From a bacterium (lineage in GTDB: Bacteria > JACRDZ01 > JAQUKH01), in assembly GCA_040754625.1 (NCBI GenBank), contig JBFMCF010000098.1:1-43679 (forward strand): 43,679 nt of DNA. Reading direction: 5' to 3'. The notes beneath the pieces are model-generated. The model saw only the letters and a list, made by a program, of their open reading frames with translations. It made no database searches and was not told where the DNA came from. Position 1 is the stretch's first letter. Every line of letters starts with the position of its first letter. Below, piece after piece: positions 1-6,276 of the stretch. The translations under genes and the position numbers were made by a program.

Positions 1-119
1 TTCATTCTGCGCTTGGTTATTTGCCTCCGGATGAATTTGAAGCTGAGCTATTTGAAAAAGAACATAAATTTGGTCCCTGTCAATTTAGTCTAAGCTAAGA
101 TTACAGACATAGGGGTTCA
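1..119 (+). mobile_element. Right end of an IS3-family insertion sequence (cut by window edge)
   Basis: Only the last ~119 bases lie in the window. They carry the C-terminus of the transposase and then about 21 bases that read, towards the outside, as a plausible terminal inverted repeat finishing in GGGGTTCA at 112-119; read inward from the end this starts TGAACCCC, a TGAACC-type terminus as in some IS3/IS911 relatives. The left end is outside the window, so the inverted repeat cannot be paired and the exact boundary is inferred. The element lies against the 3' end of a truncated SIR2-like gene, which it appears to have interrupted. Confidence 0.6.
3..98 (+). CDS. IS3-family transposase (OrfB, rve integrase core), C-terminal end only
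   Basis: An open frame enters from the left edge and stops with TAA at 96-98. Its 31 residues begin HSALGYLPPDEFEAELFEK, the hallmark C-terminal stretch of IS3-family OrfB DDE transposases ('HSALGYLSPxEFE'), which follows the catalytic glutamate of the integrase core. Such proteins cut and join the element ends. The catalytic DDE residues lie upstream of the window, so activity cannot be judged. Family is confident from this short motif; subgroup is not determinable. Confidence 0.8.
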   Translation, partial: HSALGYLPPDEFEAELFEKEHKFGPCQFSLS

Positions 120-340
120 CTCCAATATGAATCGTCACTGTGAAAATCAAAATTATATTTATCTTTTAGGAAAATCAGAAAATTTGGATAATTGCTTATA
201 TTGTCTCCGGTAAGATCGTTATCATTTTTATTTGAAGAATAAAGTCCAAAACGAGATAATCCTATACCAATAAACTCTTTTAACAAAGGTGTTCCCGCTG
301 GTTTAGAAGCTCCTGCCCCAAATATAAAGACTTTATTCAT
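101..340 (-). pseudogene. SIR2-like domain protein, N-terminal fragment truncated by the IS element
   Basis: The frame starts at ATG 340-338 with MNKVFIFGAGASKPAGTPL. The GAGASxPAGxP motif is the nucleotide-binding loop of SIR2-like (SIR2_2-type) NAD-binding proteins, several of which are NADases in antiphage systems. Intact family members are typically several hundred residues; here about 73 gene-derived residues remain before the reading frame runs into the inferred IS end (~120) and stops at 101-103 inside IS sequence. It overlaps the ORF6N-like remnant by 8 bases in the same direction. It is certainly non-functional as an enzyme. The defence role of the intact ancestor is inference. Confidence 0.7.
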
Positions 341-443
341 AATCTAATCCTATTTTTTGCGCTGGTTTTTCCGGTGACATCATAAGCTGATGAATCGCTT
401 CAAAGATTGATATTATCTTTTCATCTTTAAATTTACCATATAT
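333..443 (-). pseudogene. C-terminal tail of an ORF6N (KilA-N-like) domain protein
   Basis: Reading the minus strand from 443, an open stretch of 36 codons ends with TAA at 335-333. It contains FEAIHQLMMSPEKPAQKIG, which closely resembles the conserved C-terminal signature of ORF6N-domain DNA-binding proteins ('FEAIRQLMxPPEKPKRKIGF'). A TGA at 446-444 closes the frame upstream and there is no N-terminal domain before the neighbouring ATPase gene, so only a remnant survives. ORF6N proteins occur in phages and mobile islands; this supports the view that 1-1700 is a decaying accessory patch. Confidence 0.6.
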
Positions 444-462
444 TCAATTCTCAGTGGCAAAA

Positions 463-1698
463 TTAATATAAGAATCCAAATAGCCACAATGGGATTTTAT
501 TTTTAAAACCGGTCTCTGTATCATCTAAAACCAGGAATGAATCTTTAAGATTTTTAATCTGGTCAAAATTTTTATTTTTTCCGCCGATTTCAAAGATATT
601 TTTGTTATCAATAAGAAAATCTCCTTTTGATGGGATTGAGACTTTATGAGAAGTATTAAGCATATTCAGGAAAAAAGTTTCCCTGATATTTCCAATATTT
701 GCGGTCTTGTAATCTGTTATTGCATGAATTAAGTTCGGATTATTGAGATAAATCTTTTCAGGTTTTTCCAATTCCCGCAGGCCTCCTTTGCCTTTAGAAA
801 TACTCATTATTATCCCCGCGTCTTCCAAATATTTTAGATAAATTTTTAATGTCCGCTCATCTCCAATATCAAGAATGTTTTTTAGATTTTTTAAATCAGG
901 CGTAAAAGGAACAGATGACGCTATAATAGATAAAAGCCTTTTGATTTTTTTAATACTATTACCGTTTAATGAAGGATGTATAAGCATTAAATCGCTTTCG
1001 AGTGTAGTATGTATATTTTGCTCCAGTGTTAAACGAAAAATGTTTTTATCCGCGTATTCCTTAAAATAAGGATAATAACCGTAGCTTAAATATTCCTTAA
1101 ATAATGCAAGGACTTTTCTATTTTTTTGTTCAAGCATAGTTATAGCTTTGGCGGATATTTTTTGGTGATTTTTAGTTATTTCTTCAAGCCCATAACTTTG
1201 AAGCTCGCTTTCAGTTGTAATTTCAATAAATTCTCTAAACGATAACCCGGCCATTTTAAAAACAACTGCCCGCCTACTAAGATCATGGGTCCCCTTGTAT
1301 ATCTCCAGCGCCGAACTTCCGGATGCTATTATTTTTAATTTTGGAAATGTGTCATTTATGCTTTTTAATTCTTTTGACCAATTTGAATATTTGTGTATTT
1401 CATCAAAACATAAAAGCTCTCCGCCAAGCTTATAAAACTGCTCTGCTATTTCATAAAGTGAATATTTGCCGACAAGAAAATGATCTGCCTGTACATAGAT
1501 AGCCTTATCTGTAAAAATATCGTTATTATACGAGGAGAGGATGTATTGAATCATTGCAGTGGTTTTTCCTACACCCCTCTGTCCTGTTATTATGGAAAAA
1601 CGATTAGTTAATGGATTAACTTTCAGAAAATATCTCTTATATTCTCTGTTATAAATGTTAATAAAATTCTGGCTGAGTTTAAATAACTCTTCTATCAT
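463..1698 (-). CDS. AAA-type ATPase with DUF4143 C-terminal domain
   Basis: 411 residues, normal length for the AAA_14/DUF4143 family. Walker A is GQRGVGKTT at residues 39-47, Walker B LLCFDE at 95-100, a sensor-like IIASGSS at 123-129, and the family motif with DLSRR at 139-143 (probable arginine finger) followed by LSFREF. The C-terminal part (about 220-411) is the DUF4143 region and holds EIGGKNK, reminiscent of a restriction-nuclease-like fold. The biological role of this widespread family is not established. The start has a good ribosome site (AAGGAG, 7-8 nt upstream). Three palindromes cover its promoter (see 1713-1794), so it is probably tightly repressed. The gene is intact although its downstream neighbours are remnants. 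Confidence 0.9.
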   Translation of the reverse strand: MIEELFKLSQNFINIYNREYKRYFLKVNPLTNRFSIITGQRGVGKTTAMIQYILSSYNNDIFTDKAIYVQADHFLVGKYSLYEIAEQFYKLGGELLCFDEIHKYSNWSKELKSINDTFPKLKIIASGSSALEIYKGTHDLSRRAVVFKMAGLSFREFIEITTESELQSYGLEEITKNHQKISAKAITMLEQKNRKVLALFKEYLSYGYYPYFKEYADKNIFRLTLEQNIHTTLESDLMLIHPSLNGNSIKKIKRLLSIIASSVPFTPDLKNLKNILDIGDERTLKIYLKYLEDAGIIMSISKGKGGLRELEKPEKIYLNNPNLIHAITDYKTANIGNIRETFFLNMLNTSHKVSIPSKGDFLIDNKNIFEIGGKNKNFDQIKNLKDSFLVLDDTETGFKNKIPLWLFGFLY

Positions 1699-1712
1699 AT
1701 AGCTCCTTTCTG

Positions 1713-1794
1713 ATAGTATTGCAATACTATTAAACCATTAGTTTGTTAGTATTGTATTACTATTATATACATAATTTTTAGTATTGCAATGCAA
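1713..1794 (-). promoter_or_regulatory. Promoter of the DUF4143 ATPase gene with three phased palindromic operators
   Basis: On the minus strand a -35 TTGCAA (1789-1784) and a -10 TATAAT (1767-1762) are 16 bp apart. Three copies of TAGTATTGCAATACTA overlay this promoter: a perfect 18-bp palindrome ATAGTATTGCAATACTAT at 1713-1730, a diverged copy at 1747-1762 and another at 1779-1794. Start-to-start spacing is 33 and 32 bp, close to three helical turns, so the sites face the same side of DNA. They cover the -35 box, the -10 edge and the leader. This arrangement implies cooperative repression; the repressor is unknown. Confidence 0.7.
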
Positions 1795-1807
1795 TTTTTT
1801 TAAATAG

Positions 1808-1837
1808 TTGACATTTGTATCCAAAAATGTGTATCAT
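1808..1837 (+). promoter_or_regulatory. Promoter of rlmB giving a near-leaderless mRNA
   Basis: TTGACA at 1808-1813 and TATCAT at 1832-1837, spacer 18 bp. Transcription would start near 1843-1845 and the ATG is at 1848, leaving a leader of only a few bases with no ribosome binding site. Confidence 0.7.
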
Positions 1838-1847
1838 TTAAATCATT

Positions 1848-2597
1848 ATGAATTTTCAAAACAAAATCTGGGGGAAACATCCGGTATTAGAAGCGATAAA
1901 ATCGGGCAGGAGGGAAATAAAGGTAATATTTTTCAGCAAGGAGCTGAAAAGGGATAGTGTTGATGAAATCAAAAAATTAGCCAGGGAGAAAAATATTGAT
2001 TTTGTTTCCAAAGACAAAGGTTTTTTTTATAATTTCGGCCAGAGCCACCAGGGTGTCGCGGCGCTTTTAGGTGACGCGGAAAGAAGGATACAAACCAGCG
2101 TTGAAGATATTTTAGAGGTAAGTAAAAAAAATGGGAAACCGGCATTTATTATTCTTTTGGACAGTATCATGGATCCGCATAATCTCGGGGCGATCCTTCG
2201 CACGGCTGAGTCCGCCGGAGTTGACGGGGTGATTATTCCCAAACACCGCGCGTGCGGCTTAACAGGGACGGTTGCAAAAACCTCCGCAGGCGCGGTGGAA
2301 CATATTTTGATTGCTGAGGTAACGAATTTATCGCAGGAAATCGAACGGCTGAAAAGTGAAAATATCTGGGTAGTAGGATTAGATACCAGGGCTGAAAAAA
2401 GTATTTATGAAATGGACCTGAAAATACCTTTGGCTATTGTTATTGGAAGCGAAGGAGAGGGCTTGCACAAATTGATTAAAGAAAGATGCGATTTTCTGGC
2501 CAATCTGCCCATGAACGGCAAAATAAATTCGCTTAACGCCTCTGTTGCCGCGGGAATTTGCCTGTATGAAGCGGTGAGACAGAGAAAAAATAGTTGA
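1848..2597 (+). CDS. rlmB: 23S rRNA 2'-O-methyltransferase, SPOUT/TrmH family (RlmB-like)
   Basis: 249 residues, the usual RlmB length. The N-terminal substrate-binding domain starts IWGKHPVLEAI (7-17) and includes HQGVAA (67-72). The SPOUT catalytic domain has motif 1 DPHNLGAILRTAESAG (109-124, with the catalytic arginine), motif 2 VIGSEGEGL (198-206) and motif 3 LNASVAAGI (229-237), which form the knotted SAM site. RlmB methylates the ribose of G2251 in the peptidyl-transferase loop; other TrmH paralogues act on tRNA, so the exact target is inferred from the N-terminal domain. The start is fixed because the conserved N-terminus begins a few residues in. The tRNA promoter lies across its 3' end. 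Confidence 0.92.
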   Translation: MNFQNKIWGKHPVLEAIKSGRREIKVIFFSKELKRDSVDEIKKLAREKNIDFVSKDKGFFYNFGQSHQGVAALLGDAERRIQTSVEDILEVSKKNGKPAFIILLDSIMDPHNLGAILRTAESAGVDGVIIPKHRACGLTGTVAKTSAGAVEHILIAEVTNLSQEIERLKSENIWVVGLDTRAEKSIYEMDLKIPLAIVIGSEGEGLHKLIKERCDFLANLPMNGKINSLNASVAAGICLYEAVRQRKNS

Positions 2598-2599
2598 TA

Positions 2600-2627
2600 T
2601 TGACTAATTTATTTTTTTTGATATAAT
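2600..2627 (+). promoter_or_regulatory. Promoter of the four-tRNA cluster
   Basis: TTGACT at 2600-2605 and a perfect TATAAT at 2622-2627, spacer 16 bp. The predicted start near 2634 is about 24 bases before the first tRNA. The -35 box begins 3 bases after the rlmB stop codon. Confidence 0.75.
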
Positions 2628-2657
2628 AATAATTTATTTTTAAATTTGGCGGTTTTT

Positions 2658-2732
2658 GCCGATGTAGCTCAATGGTAGAGCAAGTGATTTGTAATCACTA
2701 GGTTGGAGGTTCGATTCCTCTCATCGGCTCCA
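2658..2732 (+). tRNA. tRNA-Thr (anticodon TGT)
   Basis: 75 nt with encoded CCA. Acceptor stem GCCGATG pairs with CATCGGC; D arm GCTCAATGGTAGAGC; anticodon loop TTTGTAA gives TGT, reading ACA. The T arm GGAGGTTCGATTCCTC is standard. First gene of the cluster, equivalent in position to E. coli thrU. Confidence 0.97.
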
Positions 2733-2853
2733 GATTTTTGCGCAAGACGCAAAAATCAGAGCAATCGAGAATCGAAATTCGAAAATAGAGGAAAAAATTC
2801 GATTGCGGTCTATTTTCGATTATCAATTTTCAGAATTTCATATTTACCAATTC
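2733..2853 (+). repeat. Spacer with tRNA-trailer hairpin and repeat core (copy 1)
   Basis: Directly after CCA comes a perfect hairpin GATTTTTGCG-loop-CGCAAAAATC (2733-2757). It is followed by a ~34-base core at 2757-2790 containing AGAGCAATCGAGAATCG, which recurs after the next two tRNAs. The remainder is a diverged version of the downstream half seen in copies 2 and 3. Confidence 0.75.
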
Positions 2854-2939
2854 GGGGAGATACCCAAGTGGCTAAAGGGAACAGACTGTAAATCTGTCGT
2901 CTTCGGGCTTCGAAGGTTCGAATCCTTCTCTCCCCACCA
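2854..2939 (+). tRNA. tRNA-Tyr (anticodon GTA)
   Basis: 86 nt class II tRNA with a long variable arm (CGTCTTCGGGCTTCG region) and encoded CCA. Acceptor GGGGAGA pairs with TCTCCCC; anticodon loop CTGTAAA gives GTA. Second gene of the cluster, as E. coli tyrU. Confidence 0.97.
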
Positions 2940-3049
2940 GTTTTTTGCTCTTTGAGTAAAAAACAGAGCAATCGAGAATCTAGATTCGAAAATAGACAGA
3001 AATATTTTATTAATCTAATTTCGATTCTCAAATTTCGATTTTCTAAAAA
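2940..3049 (+). repeat. Inter-tRNA repeat unit (copy 2)
   Basis: A hairpin GTTTTTTGCTC-TTTGAGTAAAAAAC follows the tRNA. The shared core is at 2964-2996. A 44-base segment at 3005-3048 is identical to 3190-3233 in copy 3 and carries AATTTCGATTCTC, which pairs with core sequence in the same spacer. Confidence 0.8.
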
Positions 3050-3123
3050 GCGGGAGTAGCTCAATGGTAGAGTTCTAGCCTTCCAAGCTAGCCACGGGGG
3101 TTCGATTCCCCTCTCCCGCTCCA
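3050..3123 (+). tRNA. tRNA-Gly (anticodon TCC)
   Basis: 74 nt with encoded CCA. Acceptor GCGGGAG pairs with CTCCCGC; anticodon loop CTTCCAA gives TCC, reading GGA/GGG. Third gene, as E. coli glyT. GGG and GGA are the main glycine codons of the tuf genes in this window. Confidence 0.97.
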
Positions 3124-3234
3124 AGATTTTTGCACTTTCGCGCAAAAATCAGAGCAATCGAGAATCGAAATTCGAAAATAGAAAAAATCTTTTATTAATC
3201 TAATTTCGATTCTCAAATTTCGATTTTCTAAAAC
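3124..3234 (+). repeat. Inter-tRNA repeat unit (copy 3)
   Basis: Trailer hairpin ATTTTTGC / GCAAAAAT, then the shared core at 3150-3182, then the 44-base segment 3190-3233 identical to copy 2. GAGAATCGAAATT at 3160-3172 is the exact reverse complement of AATTTCGATTCTC at 3202-3214, so the unit can form a long hairpin between two tRNAs. Confidence 0.8.
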
Positions 3235-3310
3235 GCCCATGTAGCTCAGTTGGTAGAGCACATCCTTGGTAAGGATGAGGTCACCAGTTCAATCCTGGTC
3301 GTGGGCTCCA
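3235..3310 (+). tRNA. tRNA-Thr (anticodon GGT)
   Basis: 76 nt with encoded CCA. Acceptor GCCCATG pairs with CGTGGGC with a G-T pair at its inner end; anticodon loop TTGGTAA gives GGT, reading ACC/ACT. Fourth gene, as E. coli thrT, which there precedes tufB directly; here about 5.1 kb separates it from tuf. Its CCA end forms part of a hairpin CCACAC...GTGTGG (3308-3333). Confidence 0.97.
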
Positions 3311-3406
3311 CACTTCGCTAAAGCTTCGTGTGGCCTGTGGCCATTCAAAAGCGAAATGTGTCAAGAAACTTGGGATTGAACTGGGAAAAAAGGTTTAAAA
3401 AAAACG

Positions 3407-3982
3407 GTGGATGAATATCTTAAAGATGAAGATGTCCAGCTAATGCTTCGTTTTAAAGACGGTGATAATTCATCCTTTGAAATTCTTCTTGAAAAATATC
3501 AGTCCCCGATAATTAATTTTTTATATAAAATAACAGGAAATAAAACAGAGGCGGAGGATTTGACCCAGGAGGTTTTTATCAGAGTATACCATTCCGGGAA
3601 AAAATACATTCCACAATCGAAATTCTCCACATGGATTTATATTATCGCGAAAAACACTGCGCTAAATGATATAAGAAGAAAAAAAGGTATTTTGCGTTTT
3701 TTAAAAAAGGATTTGGAAGAGCCAGAGAAAAAAATTCCGGATAATAAAAATCCATCAGCCTTGGCTCAGCTGGAACTAAAAGATCTCCAAAAAGTTGTTA
3801 AAAACGCGATTGATTTACTGCCGCCAAACCAAAAGATTGCCGTGATTTTATCTAAATATGATAGTTTATCCTATGAAGAAATTTCACAAATTATGGACTG
3901 TTCAATTTCTTCTGTAAAATCCCTTTTAAACCGCGCGAAAATATCTTTAAAAGAAAAACTTGAAAAATACGTTTATGATTAA
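3407..3982 (+). CDS. ECF-type RNA polymerase sigma factor
   Basis: 191 residues, typical for group 4 (ECF) sigma factors: only regions 2 and 4 are present. Region 2 (about 22-94) includes DLTQEVFIRVY (51-61), which binds the beta' clamp, and FSTWIYIIAKNTALNDIRR (73-91), which melts and reads the -10. Region 4 (about 136-184) has the -35-reading helix-turn-helix SYEEISQIMDCSISSVKSL. The start is GTG 3407; the nearby ATG at 3411 is out of frame. A zinc-finger anti-sigma gene at 5782 is the likely partner, though the two genes are separated by an insertion. The sigma gene lies just downstream of the tRNA cluster with no clear own promoter seen. Confidence 0.93.
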   Translation: MDEYLKDEDVQLMLRFKDGDNSSFEILLEKYQSPIINFLYKITGNKTEAEDLTQEVFIRVYHSGKKYIPQSKFSTWIYIIAKNTALNDIRRKKGILRFLKKDLEEPEKKIPDNKNPSALAQLELKDLQKVVKNAIDLLPPNQKIAVILSKYDSLSYEEISQIMDCSISSVKSLLNRAKISLKEKLEKYVYD

Positions 3983-4002
3983 ATTTTAATTGTTAATAAT
4001 TT

Positions 4003-4713
4003 ATGGCCGGAAAAAACTGTAAAAAGAAAATATATGAAAAAGCGATAAAAAATTGGCCGCAGGATGAGAGGCCCAGAGAGAAGCTCTTGAGATGCGGTGA
4101 ACATACTCTTAGCGATACGGAATTACTGGCCATAATATTACGGACAGGTATAAAAGGACAAAGTGCCGTTGATTTATCCAGGACGATTATCCAAAAGTTT
4201 AAAACATTTCGCAATATGGGCCATACAAATATTAAAGACTGGGACATAAAAGGTTTAGGAATGGCGAAGATTGCCCAGGTTAAAGCAGCTATTGAAATAG
4301 GCCGCAGGTTCGGAGAAGAAATTCTGAAGGGAAAAAAGGTAAAAATAGAAACTTCACATGATGTGGCAAAGATATTGATGAACAGGCTTAGAGACTTAAA
4401 AAAGGAAGTGTTTAAAGTGCTGTATCTGGATGTCAAAAACCAGGTAATTGAAATAAAAGAAATTGAAGAAGGTTCGGTAAACCAGGCAAGTCCAAATGTC
4501 AGGGAAATTTTACTGCCCGGTTTACAAAATTTTTCTTCGGGGATCATTTGTATCCATAATCATCCTTCAGGAGATTCATCTCCCAGTGAAGAGGACAGGC
4601 AATTTACAAGAAATGTAAAAGATGCCTGCGGCAGCCTGGGATTAAACTTTTTGGACCATATTATTATAGGCGACAATAAATACTTTAGTTTTGCGGATAA
4701 GGGATTGATATAA
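4003..4713 (+). CDS. radC: RadC / UPF0758 family JAMM-domain protein
   Basis: 236 residues, full length. A helix-hairpin-helix segment lies near 83-98 (GLGMAKIAQVKAAIE). The C-terminal MPN/JAMM domain has the metal motif IHNHPSGDSSPSEED with His185, His187 and Asp198 as expected zinc ligands. The biochemical role of RadC is still unsettled; a direct repair role in E. coli has been withdrawn and the family is common next to mobile DNA. It starts 20 bases after the sigma gene on the same strand, with no visible ribosome site, so it may be read through from the sigma transcript. Confidence 0.93.
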   Translation: MAGKNCKKKIYEKAIKNWPQDERPREKLLRCGEHTLSDTELLAIILRTGIKGQSAVDLSRTIIQKFKTFRNMGHTNIKDWDIKGLGMAKIAQVKAAIEIGRRFGEEILKGKKVKIETSHDVAKILMNRLRDLKKEVFKVLYLDVKNQVIEIKEIEEGSVNQASPNVREILLPGLQNFSSGIICIHNHPSGDSSPSEEDRQFTRNVKDACGSLGLNFLDHIIIGDNKYFSFADKGLI

Positions 4714-4720
4714 AAATTTT

Positions 4721-5092
4721 TTATTTGACCGCTCTGTTAAAGACTCTTTCAAGTTCTTCGGTATTTAATGATGCGGTTATAAACCCGGAAGCTCCGTAAT
4801 GCAGTAATTTCAAATATTCTTTATTTTTTAATTTGTCCCCCGAAGTTATCAGGGCGGGTATCATGGGGAACAATTCTTTTAATTTTTTTAAAATCTCTGC
4901 TTGATTTTCTATTTCTTTAATAATACCAATTATAACCAGATTTATCCGGACATTATTCATAATCTCCAGGGCCATTTCTAAATTTAGGGCAAACATTATA
5001 AGATGTCCTTTTTCTGCCAGGGTCAGGCCCAGGGAATCAAGAATTTTAGGGTTTTTGTTAATAATTAGAATGTTGAATTTTTTTTGTCTCAT
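4721..5092 (-). CDS. Degenerate (pseudo) response-regulator receiver domain protein
   Basis: 123 residues with the alternating pattern of a CheY-like receiver. The key residues are gone. The acidic pair after strand 1 is replaced (IINKNPKI, 10-17), the phosphoacceptor position in NLVIIGIIKE (51-60) is Gly56 rather than Asp, and the conserved Lys in GASGFITASLN (100-110) is Ala107. Thr83 (LITSGD) is kept. It therefore cannot be phosphorylated in the usual way and would act, if at all, as a protein-binding module. Last gene of a three-gene minus-strand cassette; it faces radC tail to tail with 7 bases between stops. Ribosome site AAAGGA. Confidence 0.75.
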   Translation of the reverse strand: MRQKKFNILIINKNPKILDSLGLTLAEKGHLIMFALNLEMALEIMNNVRINLVIIGIIKEIENQAEILKKLKELFPMIPALITSGDKLKNKEYLKLLHYGASGFITASLNTEELERVFNRAVK

Positions 5093-5106
5093 AATAGATA
5101 ATCCTT

Positions 5107-5331
5107 TCAGTGTTTTCCCAGCGCATTTAAAATTTCTTTTTTTAACGCTCCTTTGGTTTTTACGCTGTTTATGTCAAGTGACAGGTTCTTAAAGAGAAAA
5201 AAGAAATGGTTAAATATCATTGAACGGGGGATATTGGCATTTTTTTTGCAGCATAATTTATTTAAAAAAACTAATTCTTTTTTATTCAGCTTTAGAAAGA
5301 TAATTCTGTCTTCCTTTTTATTATTTTTCAT
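5107..5331 (-). CDS. Small ribbon-helix-helix-like protein, diverged paralogue of the gene at 5386
   Basis: 74 residues, basic. No exact family recognised. The second half follows the same pattern as its upstream neighbour: NIPRSMIF...L.LDINSVK...LKKEILNAL here against RLPKSYIL...LKIDVMGIK...LRVRVSEAV there. That suggests tandem duplication and divergence of an RHH-type DNA-binding protein. The N-terminal strand would be DRIIFLKLNKKEL. The start has a ribosome site AAAGGG. The downstream receiver gene begins 14 bases after this stop, so all three are probably one operon. Confidence 0.6.
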   Translation of the reverse strand: MKNNKKEDRIIFLKLNKKELVFLNKLCCKKNANIPRSMIFNHFFFLFKNLSLDINSVKTKGALKKEILNALGKH

Positions 5332-5385
5332 TTTTATTTCCCTTTACATGAAAAGTTGTTTAGGGCTTTTCAAAAATTAAAAAAA

Positions 5386-5664
5386 TCAATTTCTTTTTTT
5401 ATATGCTGCCACTGCCTCGGAGACCCTGACTCTCAGATCTTTTTCTTCCTTTATTCCCATAACATCAATTTTTAAATCCATCATCGCGTCTAAAATGGCC
5501 CTTAAAATATATGATTTAGGTAGTCTGTATCCTCCGGACCTTCTCATTGTGCTTCGCAGATTTTCCAGCCAATCATCTATTTCGGGAGTAATTGTAACAG
5601 GTATTCTGATAAGGTCTTTTCGGACATTACCGCGAAAACGTTTATATACAGTTCTTTTTTCCAT
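5386..5664 (-). CDS. Ribbon-helix-helix DNA-binding protein
   Basis: 92 residues. The layout is a basic N-terminus, then the strand LIRIPVTITPEIDDWL and helices through RLPKSYILRAILDAM, which fits an RHH (MetJ/Arc-type) fold, a family of small dimeric repressors. No enzyme motif is present. It heads a minus-strand cassette (RHH, RHH-like paralogue, pseudo-receiver) that lies between the sigma and anti-sigma genes. A -10 box sits 10 bases before the ATG and there is no ribosome site, so its mRNA is probably leaderless. Targets are unknown; autoregulation of the divergent 5665-5781 region is plausible. Confidence 0.7.
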   Translation of the reverse strand: MEKRTVYKRFRGNVRKDLIRIPVTITPEIDDWLENLRSTMRRSGGYRLPKSYILRAILDAMMDLKIDVMGIKEEKDLRVRVSEAVAAYKKRN

Positions 5665-5674
5665 ACTTTGAAAT

Positions 5675-5680
5675 ATTATA
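5675..5680 (-). promoter_or_regulatory. -10 box of the RHH gene (leaderless start)
   Basis: On the minus strand a perfect TATAAT is followed after 10 bases by the ATG of the RHH gene at 5664. The -35 region is weak (TTGATT, about 15 bp upstream). Transcription would begin about 4 bases before the ATG. Confidence 0.5.
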
Positions 5681-5781
5681 ATGTTTTGTAAAAAAAATCA
5701 AGTAAAATGTCAGAAAAATATCCATATTTTTTACCGCAACTTTTTCCTTAAATCTGTGTTTATACATATGGAGGCCAAAAA

Positions 5782-6276
5782 ATGAGTTGCCGTGAAATAA
5801 AAAGCTCGCTGCCTTTATTCCTTGCAGGGGAGTTGCCGCAGGATGAAAAATCCAGGATAAAAATACATCTTGAGAAATGTTTAAATTGTAAAAAAGAATT
5901 GGAACTATTTCAAAAAAGCTGGGATTTGCTTGATATTGCTGATAAAATCCAGCCTTCAATTGCTTTTAAATCGAAAGTCCGCCGGAAGATTTCTGAAAAC
6001 GGATATGACTGTCAGAAAAATAAATTTTTAAGGATGCCTGAATTTTTGCCAAAATGGGTGCCTGCGGCAGTTATAATGTTTTTATTAATGACCGGCGGCG
6101 GCGGGTTGTATTTAAGAAAAATTTTTATAAACCAAAGGATCCAGAATTACGCTTTGATATTTGAATATGAAAATACCCGGATCCCGGATGACCTGGATTT
6201 AGCGGAGGAATTGGAATTAATTGAAAATATGCACGTGCTGGAGGAGGTTGAATTAATTGATTCGATTAACTTGTAA
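5782..6276 (+). CDS. Membrane anti-sigma factor with zinc-finger (zf-HC2) domain and acidic tail
   Basis: 164 residues. The cytoplasmic N-terminus is a ZAS domain with Cys3 and the motif HLEKCLNC (His29, Cys33, Cys36), which holds ECF sigma factors inactive. One membrane helix spans about 92-111. The outer segment (112-164) ends in a run of alternating acidic and aliphatic residues (DLDLAEELELIENM, then LEEVELID). Ribosome site ATGGAGG before ATG 5782. The partner is most likely the ECF sigma at 3407. The acidic tail resembles the mature part of the next gene product, suggesting both bind a common basic partner (inference). Confidence 0.85.
   Translation: MSCREIKSSLPLFLAGELPQDEKSRIKIHLEKCLNCKKELELFQKSWDLLDIADKIQPSIAFKSKVRRKISENGYDCQKNKFLRMPEFLPKWVPAAVIMFLLMTGGGGLYLRKIFINQRIQNYALIFEYENTRIPDDLDLAEELELIENMHVLEEVELIDSINL

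Noticed and set aside
2757-3233. CRISPR array between tRNA genes
   Set aside because: Repeats are separated by tRNA genes and are hairpin units of unequal divergence, with no spacer regularity and no cas genes.
4721-5092. Functional response regulator
   Set aside because: Phosphoacceptor Asp and conserved Lys are missing and no histidine kinase or output domain is nearby.
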